Shown here in pieces: positions 1 to 9,758 of a DNA stretch of 64,000 nt. Numbering within the stretch: the stretch's first letter is position 1; the number at the start of each line of letters is the position of its first letter. This DNA is from Coenobita brevimanus. Its lineage: Eukaryota > Arthropoda > Malacostraca > Decapoda > Coenobitidae. The notes under the pieces were generated by a model. It did no database searches and was not told where the DNA came from. It saw only the letters and a list, made by a program, of their open reading frames with translations. The stretch lies in the NCBI GenBank assembly GCA_032717465.1, contig JAVRFU010003718.1, positions 1,122,949 through 1,186,948 of the forward strand, in the 5' to 3' direction. A program made the translations under genes and the position numbers.

Positions 1-226
1 CGCATTATGACCATTTTTTTCGTTTAATGACTATTTAAACCATAATTTGTGGCCTCAGGCGGCGTAATCCCTATCGTCGTAGCATAGTACGGTTTTCAAA
101 AAATGGGCACATATTTTCACCTGCGTTATAGCTGTCATTTACACGTTTTGACCATTTACTGGCCTCAAAAATTGCCTTCCGTGTTATATAAGGTTCGCAC
201 ACTGATTGTGCATAGAGTGCTGGCTG
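1..226. other. Unassigned sequence
   Basis: No open frame of useful length and no repeat or RNA signature that I recognise. AT-rich left edge of the window. Confidence 0.5.
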
Positions 227-497
227 TATTATTATTATTATTATTAATATTATTGTTATTATTATTACTGTATTAGTATTATTATTATTAATATTATTGT
301 TATTATTATTACTGTATTAGTATTATTACTGCATTATTATTATTATTATTATTACTGTATTATTATATTATTATTATTATTATTATTACTGTAATAGTAT
401 TATTACTGTATTATTATTATTATTATTTTTATTACTGTATTAGTATTATTACTGTATTATTTTTATTATTATTATTATAATTATTATTATTTTTTTA
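227..497. repeat. ATT trinucleotide microsatellite with higher-order structure
   Basis: About 270 bp of (ATT)n interrupted by 'actgtattagt'. A block of about 44 bp (starting taatattattgtt) occurs at 245 and again at 289, so the tract has grown by duplication of imperfect blocks as well as by simple slippage. Confidence 0.85.
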
Positions 498-2148
498 AAT
501 GTGGGGGGGACATCTGTGGTCTATAATGTTCTTATGTTTGTTGTACCATTGTGGAGCAGATAAAGTTAGTCTTGATTAACCATTACACCGCGGGCATGTT
601 TCCCAATGTTTTGCGTTTCCCGCGGGGTTATTCGGGCTCCGACAGACTCTCAAAAAATATTTGCCAAAAATCAGTTATTAGTCCTAGAATATTAAAATTA
701 CATATGCATATGGCACATACCTTCAGCTTTCTCCTGGGATGTTTGTTGAGCCTTCTTCGATTACTGTAGGACTTGTGGAGACCTCTGAAGTTGGGTAATG
801 AAGTCTCCACTTTACACTTCCCGACAACCCGTAATATGATTACCACAGCCAGATATTAACACTATAAACACTACTCTATGATTATCAAGTAGTTTGGGAT
901 CCATACTCCAAATAAAAACCACTGTGAAAGCAATGAAAATTACGAGCGCGTATGACCTTCCCACTTGCGCTAGTTTGCTGTTGGTATTCTGTCATTTATT
1001 ATTCATAAAACCCCTAACACTTTATATTTCTATTACTATATAGCACTTATATATATCTGCAGTCTTTATCCATAAGTTTCCTTCAGTAGTATTAATATAT
1101 TGTCACTGTAGGGATTCAATGTCTTTCAGTAAAATACATAGCATTCACTTTCTCGTCCTGTATACTAGCATTGAGAGTGAATGTCACTTTCACCTTCACT
1201 CTCATAACTCATAGTATTCAGACATGCTAGAGTGAAACTTTCACTTTCATTACTCCTAGGGTATATACTTGTATTCTTATAATACAACTCTTTTATACAG
1301 TATTTCTATTTACGTTCTCTATTTTATTTACGTTATTTACATTTCTATTTTATTTACACTGTGTTATGCACTGTCACTTGAAGTAACTTATAAAACTATT
1401 TTCCACTTCACGTATATTTACATTCATTACTTTCATTTGTTGTTTACACATTATTTACAATTCCACTTGCACTGTTTTACTCAATAGAAAGATTGTAGTC
1501 ACTCTTTTATCAATTGTCAGCCCTTTACCTCTTTCCACACGAGGTTTAGTAGGGGGTAAAAGTCACAGGGCCCTTTGCATGGGGGTGAAAAGTGCCTGAA
1601 GTAAGCAGGAGCAAACAGACGTACCTTCACATTGGAAGATGAGAGTGAACTGATAAGGGTGGGCTGGGGTGGTGGCCTACCTAGGGAAATGCATTACTGC
1701 CAACGTATTGACAGCAGCTAATATATAGCAGTGAAATGATTGGCAGGAAATCTAGACAATACATAATAAATTAGGTAGTTCCAGGTGAATGTAAATATCA
1801 CTTAGGCTTCTCCCTTCCCTCCTTATATGTATATTTATTACGAAAATAGATTATACAGCATATTTCAAGGGGAAATAAACAGCGAAAATTAGCGAACGAG
1901 TGCACGTGAGGTGTTGTCAGGTGATAATTAGCCAATTCCAGGTGTATGGCACTCTCACTTACCTTATTTCTTTCTTGTATATATTATTTGGTATAAGAAT
2001 AGGGCATAGGACTTATTTCAATGGTTGAAATCAGTGAAAAATTCCAGGGAAGATTTACTGAGCGTAGCACGGCCGGGCAGGCGAGAGGATAGGGTAATGG
2101 AGGGGGGGTAGGGAGGGGAGTCAAGAATGGGTAGAAATGGCTAAATTG
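498..2148. other. Unassigned AT-rich sequence
   Basis: Only short chance frames (at most about 72 codons), with no LINE protein similarity on either strand. A purine-rich patch lies at about 2095-2130. The last stretch up to 2148 may be an extension of the neighbouring 200-bp dispersed element, but the window has no second copy of it to prove this. Confidence 0.45.
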
Positions 2149-2348
2149 TCAACAATGGATGGGAGTACAGATGAGATTAGGAGTGCTGACTAGTGTTGGG
2201 CATTGGCAGTACTGATAGATGATACAAGCCACCACTTGAAAGCCCGGGTGAATTCAAAATATCACAGAATCACAAAAGTGACACCCCGCGGTATGATCCC
2301 TTGCTCCCAAGCATCACGAAAGTGATGCCCCGTGGTTAAGGGGTTAAA
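2149..2348 (+). mobile_element. 200-bp dispersed non-coding element, copy 1
   Basis: The reverse complement of this segment aligns over its whole length with 61475-61674, with scattered substitutions. It carries short dyads of the type gcatcac-tttc-gtgatgc and ends in ttaaggggttaaa. There is no coding capacity. Full-length agreement between two distant copies with sharp ends suggests a SINE- or MITE-like non-autonomous element. I see no tRNA-like A/B boxes and no clear target-site duplication, so its class is open. Confidence 0.7.
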
Positions 2349-2513
2349 ACACTGATTACACTAAATGCAGAGGTATATTTACCTAGTTGTGATTAATGGG
2401 AAAGGAGCTATGCTCATACTGTCACGTCTCCATAACTACTAATGTCCAGCTTGGTTTTGAAATCTTGAATACCCTTGGCATTTATCACTTCTTTATCCAG
2501 GTTACTCCATGCT

Positions 2514-3361
2514 TCAATTGTTCAGTAAAAAGCCGTATTTCTTGATGTCTCTCTTGCATGTGATCTTTTTCAACTTTTTTCCGTGACCCCTCATTTCTCT
2601 TTTGCCCCACAAAAGCAGGTCCTCCCTATTAAGCTTCTCCATTCCCTTGGATACTGTGTACACTTCAGTCAGATCTCCCCTTATCCTTTTTTCTGGGGTT
2701 GGGAGACTTAGTCTCAACAGTCTTTCCTCGTACGGTAATTCTCTTAAGCCAGATACCATCTTTGTTGCTGCTCTTTGTATTCTTTCAATCCTTCTTATAT
2801 CCTTCTTTTTATGTGGTGACCATACCACTGCTGCATATTCCAGCCTCAGGCAAATCATTGATACAGTCAACTTTTTCATCATCTTTTTGTCCAGATAAGT
2901 AAACACAACTCTTACACTTCTCGAAAGGTTATATGCATCTCCGTTGATCTTATGTGATTTTCCAGTAAAAGTTGCTTGAAAACAGTACCCCTAAGTCTTT
3001 CTCTTGTTTAGTTTTACTGATCCATTTGTTCCCCATTCTGTATTTTCATGTTTGTCTCATTGTACTCTTTCCAGAGTCCATTACATTACATGACTTTTCT
3101 TTGCATTAAACTGCATTTCCCGCCTTTGACTCCAGGCAAATATTAGATCAAGATCCATTTGCAACTGTTTACAGTCCTCTTTTTTCACTTTCCTTAATAG
3201 TTAAGCATCATCTACAAACAGACTTACATAACTGTCTCTTCCATCATATAATTTACATAAGCCAGGAACATGACTGGTGCCAAAACTGACCCTTGAGGTA
3301 CACAACTCCAACTACTGGTCCTTTGCGACTGTTTTCATCTCTTATCATTTCATTTTTAAAG
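2514..3361 (-). pseudogene. Element B RT, C-terminal portion
   Basis: The longest open piece (2514-2906) encodes the post-RT thumb region typical of CR1/jockey LINEs: MKKLTVSMI, EYAAVVWSPH, RRIERIQRAATK, then a conserved DIKKYGF near the end. Upstream, to about 3350, the minus strand still matches the palm region, including the GVPQGS-equivalent position at about 3290, but in broken frames. This part once supplied first-strand cDNA synthesis at the nicked target. It is separated from its own N-terminal half by the LINE at 3362-5085. Confidence 0.75.
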
Positions 3362-3410
3362 GCTCCAACATGCTTGCATGCGTCGGCCTTGGTCGCCTAA
3401 TGGCGACTCC

Positions 3411-5067
3411 TCATGCTGCTCGATCTATTGCAGCCTCCCTGTTCAGTCCCTTAACCCTGAGGTCACACTTAATGACCTCATCCCATGTCTTTCTCGGTCT
3501 ACCCCTCATAACCCCACTCCCAATATTAACACTTCTCACCTTCCTCACCCAATTATCATCCCCCATCCTCTCCACATGCCCAATCCATCTCAATTTACCT
3601 CTCCTCATCACAACGCCAATACACTCCAGTCCCATCCTACCTCTCAACTCTTCCATCGTAAACCCAGCCCCCCCAGACCCTGCATCTCAATTTACCTCTC
3701 CTCATCACAACACCAGTACACTCCAGTTCCATCCCACCTCTCAACTCTTCCATCGTAAACCCAGCCCCCGCAGACCTTGCACGCAGGGACGCACTACACA
3801 TCCACCTAATCATTGTCATTTCTGTATGTCAGAACCTTTGAATATCCTGCTCCTTTACTGCCCAGGTCTCACTACCGTACAGCATTACACTTCTAACACA
3901 TGGTGCATACAAAAACCCATTAGCACGTAGGGAGAGTCCTCTCAATGTCAGGAGAGGCAACAGCTCCCTGAACTTCTTCCAACCACTTCTCACCCTAGCC
4001 ACAGAGCTAGCTCCAGCCCCACCTCCAGCACACAACATGTCTCCCAAATAACAAAACTCTTCCACACACTTAAGAGATTCACCAGCAAGTTCAATCCTTT
4101 CACGCCTGACAATCTCCACTTGCTCTCCTCGACACGCCATGCACATAAAATCGGCATTATCTCGCAGTCTAGCTGTGATACCACTACATCTCTTGTGTGC
4201 CCATTTATCACAAACACCACACAAGGTGGAATTACTTCCCACGCCCTTGTGGCAAGCTGCACAGCCACTCTCCCTCGTCTTTGACAGTACGGCCACCAAC
4301 CCTAGATATCATCACTTTTGTTTTATCTGCATTTACCCTTAAACCCTTGTGCCCCATACCATCTCTCCACTTCCTAAACCTTTCCTCTGCCTCCCTTTTG
4401 TTCTCTGCAATCAACACCAAATCATCGGCATACAACATCTCCCACGGGAGTCCGTTTCTGAAGTCACGTGAGAGGGCTTCAGGTACCATGATAAACAACA
4501 TGGGACTCAAAACTGACCCCTGATGCACACCAGCATTCATGGAAAACTCATCACTCAAATCTCCATTCACTCTTACCTGGGTGCAAGCACCCACATACAT
4601 AGTCATAACCATCCAAACCAGCCACTCCTCCAGGCCAAGCTTTCTCATTGCCCACTTCACCACCTCGCTAGGGACTCTGTCAAAGGCCTTATCCATATCA
4701 ACAAAAACAAAATACAGATCCCTTTTCTTACCAATATATTTTTCTTGAAGCTGTCGAACAATGAAGATGGCATCAGTGGTCCCCCTACCTGGCATAAACC
4801 CAAACTGCATCTCATCAATGTTCACTCTCTAATCATAACTTCTAAAACTCTCTTCATTACCTTCATTATCTGATCTAAAAGCTTTATTCCTCTATAATTT
4901 CCTCTTTCCAGGGCATCATTCTTCCCTTTATACACATTTACAATTACACTCTTCAGCCAATCATCTGGGACAACACACTCATAAATAATCTTATTTATCA
5001 GGTCAGTGACTAATCTCACCCCTATATCTCCTGAGGCCTTCAACATTTCGGCAGCCAACCCAGACAC
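3411..5067 (-). pseudogene. RT plus C4HC-type zinc finger polyprotein, broken
   Basis: In coding order: RT fingers (5067-4822; KGKNDALERGNYRGIKL), palm (4825-4232; FVDMDKAFDRVP, GVHQGSVLSP, YADDLVLIAE), a Cys/His finger (4299 onward; CAACHKGVGSNS, LCGVCDKWAHKRCSG, CMACRG), a C-terminal domain (EFCYLGDMLCAGGG, YGSETWAVKE) and a terminal block (LRWIGHVERM, GRPRKTWDEVIK). The catalytic Asp pairs are present, but frameshifts near 4820, 4290 and 3825 split the frame. A zinc finger between RT and the C-terminal GHVERM block is typical of one RTE-related LINE group found in marine invertebrates (family knowledge). The exact clade is not resolved here. Confidence 0.8.
3587..3780. repeat. 97-bp tandem duplication
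   Basis: 3587-3683 and 3684-3780 are adjacent direct copies with a 97-bp offset (ctctcaactc occurs at 3641 and 3738) and a few substitutions. The duplication lies in the C-terminal coding part of the zinc-finger LINE. It is not a multiple of three and so contributes to the broken frame near 3820. Confidence 0.9.
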
Positions 5068-5085
5068 ACCTTATCTTCCAAAAAA

Positions 5086-7000
5086 ATCTCTATTCCACTT
5101 CAGTAAAACTCCTTTTAGACCTTCTATGTGCTCAAGCTTTCACAACAGTCTCCTGTGTGGTACCTTGCCAAATGCTTTGTTTAGGTCCAAAAAGACACAC
5201 TCAGTCCATCTGTCCCTCTCTTGCATACTGTCTGTCACTTTTGAGTAAAAAGCTTGGTAGGTTTGTCGTACATGACCTTCCTTTTCTGAAGCCAAATTGA
5301 CGATCTGTTTTTGTACTAGTTCCCTCCAGGTACAGGTATTTGATCCATTGGTCTTTCACTGTGATCTCATAAATTTTTGCAACAACACTGTTTAGTGATA
5401 CCGGCCTACAATTCAATGGCTCTTCATTGTTCCCTCCCTTGTATATGGGGACCACATTTGCTCTTTTCCAATCCTGAGGGACTTCACTTTTTGCTAGTGA
5501 GCTCATAATGATGTTATGTATCCATCCTGCTAGTTCCTTTCTACACCCTTTTATTATCCAGTTAGACACTCCATCTGGTCTCAGTGCTTTCCTAATATCT
5601 TGTATTTCCATTCGTTTCATTATTTCTTTATATCCACATGTATTTTGTCCAGCACAAAGTCCTTAGGTCTCTCGTTATTTTTGCTAAACTGTCTCTTGTA
5701 AAAACGATTTGAAAACATTTGTTCATCACTTCAGCCTGTGCACCAGGATCCTTGTAAATGACTCCATGTACTTTCGGTCTGTATATCCCCTCCTTGTATT
5801 TTAATTTTCTGTTTACATATCTGTAGAGGAGCTTTAGTTCATCTTGCTTTTGTCTACTACACTCTTCTCATAATTTCTTTTTTCTTTTCTTCGAATCCTT
5901 ACATATTCATTCTTTTCCAGTTTATATTTCACCCATAGATTGTTTCCTCCCTTTCTGCTCCATCCCCTCCAAGCCTTTTCCCTCTTCATTCATGCATCTT
6001 TGCATGTCTTGTTAAACCACTCCTTGTTTCTCTCCTTGACCTTCACCTGTATATATCTCTCTCCTTGTTTCTCTCCTTGACCTTCACCTGTATATATCTC
6101 TCAACTCTGTCCTTGTATATCCGTAAAAACTCATCCCACTTTTCTTGAGTACCTCTTGCCTTGTTGAAATTTTTCCATTTAGTTTCTCTGAAGTATTTTC
6201 TTAGCTTGTCGAAATCAGCCTTACCATAATTGCATCGTTCATTTCTATATGATTCTGATCTTGCTGCGTCTCATTCATCTTTTGTTACGTACGCAATGAG
6301 GATGTGGTCACTTTTTCCTAATGGGCAATTGTATATCAGATCGTCAGTAATATCCTTTTTTCGTTTTTAGTAGTAGATCCAGTCGAGAAGGTTCTCCATT
6401 TCCTTTGATTCTCGTATTCTCTCTGATCCACAGTCATGACTTTCCTCATTACTATACTTAACATTTCGCGTCCCCACAACTCCACCTTCTGTGTACCGGT
6501 CTTCCCAGCCAACGTCTTTATAGTTAGAATCTCCCATCACTGCTGTGTCACTACTTCTGCTTATGTATCTTTCCAAGCATTCATTGATGTCACTAAGCTT
6601 TTCTTCATATTCTCCCTTAGTCCATGCTTTGGTCTTGGGTGGAACATAGGTCACTGCAAGGTCCCTTTTTCCACCATTACTTTAGATCACCATTTTCAGC
6701 ACCTCTGCCATACCCTCACCCTTTTCAGCCTTGTCCACAACCATGTGTTTCCTCACCTGTATCATTACTCCACCTCCCCTCTTTCCAGGTCTGCTTCTGT
6801 TTCATACATTGTAGTGTCCTTCACTAATTCCTGTGACATCTGTGTCATTCAGTTTGGTCTCCACCAATCCCATAATGTCTGTTTGTTTACCCTCAGGCAG
6901 TCGTTAATCACTTCAAGTGAAGGTATCAACCCACTAACATATGTGTATGAAATTTTCCACCCTTGCTTCTCCCCCGGCTGCATTCGTGTACCACTTCCTC
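5086..7000 (-). pseudogene. Element B endonuclease and RT fingers
   Basis: The minus strand continues element B upstream of the nested LINE. The piece at 5201-5620 reads the RT fingers (VPQDWKRANVVPIYKGG, RPVSLNSVVAKI, DRQFGFRKGRSC). 5640-6300 is a degraded linker. 6367-6654 and 6660-6990 carry the APE-type endonuclease (GLVETK at the N-terminal end, GGGVMIQV, VTYVPPKTKAW, then a GDSNYK form of the GDFN motif). APE nicks the target to start target-primed reverse transcription. Multiple stops and frameshifts make this dead. Domain order and phrases match element A (8075-14302), so the two are related subfamilies. Confidence 0.75.
6020..6101. repeat. 41-bp perfect tandem duplication
   Basis: 6020-6060 and 6061-6101 are identical 41-bp copies (starting ctccttgtttctctcc). 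They lie in the linker between endonuclease and RT of element B and shift the frame. Their identity suggests a recent event compared with the age of the host LINE. Confidence 0.95.
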
Positions 7001-7049
7001 AGCTGTAGATCCAAACTCTTCAGCAGAATTTCTTCTTCTCCTGCTCTGT

Positions 7050-7823
7050 TCTCATTGTTTTTTTCCTTGTTTTCTTTTGTTTAATTCACTTGTTTTGGCT
7101 CTTTCTTCCTCATTCATATCTTTCCTGATCCAGATTTTCTTAAACTCCTCTTTCTTGGCCAGTTTTCATGACTGCAATAACTTCTTAGGCAGCTTCTGTG
7201 ACTTGAATTTGATTTTTATGGGTCTTTCACCTCATCCATACTTTCCTAACCTGTAAACCTCTTCAGTGTCTTCATCCAGTGCTATGTCTGTCTCTTGAAC
7301 TTCCATTATTATCTTATTGGCCACCATTTTTTTCTGCTTCTCTCTGATGTGACGGACTGGCATTAAATCCTTGTAAACCCCCAAAACAACTACACTTTTT
7401 TTCTTGTCATCTGTTTCCCCTACCAGATTTCCCATTTCTTTTATAATACTTACTACCTTTTCCTTCAGCCGGTTTTCCAGTATGTGCCTGAAGTTCACTT
7501 TCACATCCTCCTTTTCTTTCTTCCAGTCCTTATGCAGTCCTTTGACATCTTCGACAGTTTCCTTAACAATTTCATTTTCTTATATCATCTCACTTAAAGT
7601 TTCACATTTTTCTTTCAAAGTCTGGTTTTTGTCTTAAGACCAGAACTAATCACATTTTCTTCTCATTTGATTCAAACTTTTGCTGTAATTCAATATTTTC
7701 AACCCTTAGCTCACTTGCCACATTTTTCACTTTTTCCACTCTCTTCAGCAGCCCTTCCACGGTACACGAATCCTCCTGAATTCTTCTCCATCCTAATTTA
7801 TCAGTAAATTCTGTTTCTTCCAT
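7050..7823 (-). pseudogene. Element B ORF1 (gag-like), broken
   Basis: An ATG at 7823 (minus) opens METEFTDKLG-type sequence (first residues MEETEFTDKLG) followed by a heptad-rich stretch (VEGLLKRVEKVKNVASELR), which suggests a coiled coil. After a frameshift, 7504-7232 encodes a segment with KKSVVVLGVYK, then VQETDIALDEDTEEVYRLGKYG. This resembles the RRM-like 'vxRLGKY' segment common in arthropod CR1/jockey ORF1 proteins, which bind the element RNA. No zinc knuckles are visible downstream. Called from family resemblance; moderate confidence. Confidence 0.6.
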
Positions 7824-7884
7824 ATCAAACCAAGTAAAATAATATTTTTTTATTACTGGGAGGAGTTTGACTGCCTCTGCTTCC

Positions 7885-7888
<4 letters not shown>

Positions 7889-7920
<32 letters not shown>
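7889..7920. repeat. (TG)16 microsatellite
   Basis: An uninterrupted dinucleotide run just left of a CR1-like 3' end, probably grown from sequence at the junction of two LINE insertions. Confidence 0.95.
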
Positions 7921-7923
<3 letters not shown>

Positions 7924-8074
7924 TTACCTATTTGTATTTACCTATTTGTAGTATACAGGAATTGAGCAATGCTCGTGTTGTCCTGTCTCCATATCCACAT
8001 TTATCAAGTCTACCTTTACACACATGAATGTTTTTCTCATGCACCACCTCTTTGTCTAAGTCGTTCCAAATATT
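7921..8074 (-). mobile_element. CR1-like LINE 3'-end fragment
   Basis: Plus strand tatttacctatttg (twice), then tagtatacaggaattgagcaatgctcg, then a segment matching the last coding part of CR1-like ORF2 (ctctttgtctaagtcgttcc). It is a second, diverged 3' terminus beside that of element A and stops at about 8074, so it is a short 5'-truncated copy on the minus strand. Confidence 0.7.
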
Positions 8075-8186
8075 TAAGTATTTACCTAATATACCTAATT
8101 GTGATATACACGGAATGTACTATGCTCGTGGGTTTCCGTCGCTGTTTCTCAATAAGTCAGATTTAGCTTTAAACTCATTTAAGTTT

Positions 8187-9755
8187 TTAGACTGGACGAT
8201 CTCTTTGTCCCAGGCTATTCCATAAGTCTATACTTCTGTAAGGAAAGCTATATTTCTTGATATCCTTCAAGCAGCTTGACTTTTTCAATTTCATTCCGTG
8301 TCCTCTTGTTGCTCTCTTATCCCATACAAACAGATCTTCTTTGTCAATTTTATCTACTTCCACCATGGTCTTGAACACTGCAATCATGTCTCCCCTCTTT
8401 CTCCTTTCCCCTAAGGAAGGCAAATCCAGTTTTTCCAGCCTCTCTCTGTATGACAGGTCTGATAGACTGGGGACCATCTTGGTTGCTGTTCTTTGTATTC
8501 TCTCAATCTTGTTTATATCATTCTTTTTGTGTGGGGACCACACTACCGCTGCATATTCTAACCTGGGGCGGATCATGGCCACTATCAATTTTTTCATCAT
8601 CTCCTCATCCATATAATGAAATGCTACTCTTATGTTAGTCAAGAGTTTATAAGTCTCTCCAACTATCTTGTTAATGTGCTTTTCTGGTGACAAACTATCT
8701 TGGACCAGCACTCCCAAATCTTTCTCTTCTCTCCTTTTTGTGATTAATTCATTACCCAACAAATAATTCAGTGATGGCCTCCTGGTACTTTTACCCATTT
8801 CCAATATTTTACATTTCTTTACATTAAATTTCATTTCCCACATCCTGCTCCAATTGTGTATCCTATCCAAATCCTCCTGCAGTATTTTACAATCCTCCTC
8901 AACCTCTACCTTCCTCAAGATCTTTACATCATCAGCAAACAGACATGCATAACTGTTCACTCCATCTACCATATCATTTACGTAAATCAGGAACATTACT
9001 GGCGCCAACACCGAGCCTTGAGGGACTCCACTTGTTACTTCCCTCCATCCAGACATCCTAACCTTTATTACTGTCCTCATTTGTCTGTCTCTCAAAAAGT
9101 CTCTCATCCATTCCTGAAGTTTCCCCTTCAGTCCTCCTATATATTCTAGTTTCCACATTAGTCTCTTATGAGGTACCTTGTCAAAGGCCTTCTCTAAGTC
9201 TAAGTACACACAATCCACCCAACCATCTCTCTCCTGTACCACATCAATCACTCTTGAGTAAAAGCTCAACAAGTTAGAAACACATGACCTTCCACTTCTG
9301 AATCCAAACTGACATTCAGCCAAAATATTAATCTCTTCCAGATATTTTATCCATCTGTCTTTCAGGATTCTCTCACACAATTTTGCTACCATGCTGGTTA
9401 GAGACACTGGTCTGTAATTCAGGGGTTCTTCCCTGTTTCCTCCCTTGTAAATTGGTACCACATTTGCCCTCTTCCATTCTTGTTGCACTTTCCCCTCTTC
9501 CAGTGAGCATACGATTAAACTGTGAATTTTATCCACCAGTTGTTCTCTGCATTTCTTCAGTACCCAATTAGAAATTCCAACAGGTCCTGGGGCTTTCCTT
9601 ACATCTTGAGGTTCCAGTAATTTATACACTTCCTGTACCTCCACTTTTATATCTTTTATCACCGGAACATTTCTAATCACTCCCTCCCCTTCCACAAGCT
9701 CCTTTTCTTTAGTGAAAACTGACAGGAAACGTTTGTTCATCATTTCTGCTTGCAT
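8187..9755 (-). pseudogene. Element A reverse transcriptase, long open frame
   Basis: 522 codons open. In order: linker end, RT fingers (KVQQEWKRANVVPIYKGG at about 89-106, RPVSLTSMVAKL), motif A DLEKAFD (D186), GVPQGSVLAP (about 243-252), catalytic FADD (273-276), then the CR1 thumb region (EYAAVVWSPH, RIQRTATKMVP). The motif normally read KAPGPDG has Val for Asp here (KAPGPVG, about 54-60). An extra base near 8212 shifts the last residues, so the C-terminus ends WNSLGQRDRPV instead of the WNNLDKEIVQS form seen in the array copies. The upstream part of ORF2 is cut away by the LINE at 9759-12957. It would have copied the element's RNA into the target; it is now non-functional. Confidence 0.85.
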
Positions 9756-9758
9756 TGC

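Larger units (their letters stand above)
3362..5085 (-). mobile_element. 5'-truncated LINE with zinc finger downstream of RT
   Basis: A minus-strand LINE of a different lineage splits element B. Element B sequence resumes on both sides: palm region to the left, and a segment matching the 'LVWEG..KVPHK' surroundings to the right. The inserted piece begins inside the RT fingers, so it is 5' truncated, as expected from incomplete target-primed reverse transcription. Boundaries are good to about 20 bp, and I could not confirm a target-site duplication. Decayed relatives of the same family lie on the plus strand at 15960-17080, 47330-49735, 51632-53240 and 55117-56740. Confidence 0.75.
2373..7888 (-). 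mobile_element. Old CR1-like LINE (element B), minus strand, interrupted
   Basis: Read on the minus strand it runs from ORF1 (start near 7823) through an APE-type endonuclease and RT to a 3' tail at about 2373 whose plus-strand form is tatttacctagttgtga. The RT is of the jockey/CR1 type: its C-terminal region reads EYAAVVWSPH, then RIQRAATKMV. Several frameshifts and stops make it non-functional. A different LINE occupies about 3362-5085 inside its RT. Net of that insert the element is about 3.8 kb, a plausible near-complete length for the group. Exact termini are approximate. Confidence 0.8.

Noticed and set aside
1269..1487. 72-codon plus-strand frame rich in Tyr, Ile and Phe
   Set aside because: AT-rich composition explains it; there is no homology signal and no supporting context.
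3277..3930. 217-codon plus-strand open frame
   Set aside because: It lies antisense to two LINE coding regions, is proline/serine/threonine rich because the opposite strand is purine-rich, and has no domain.
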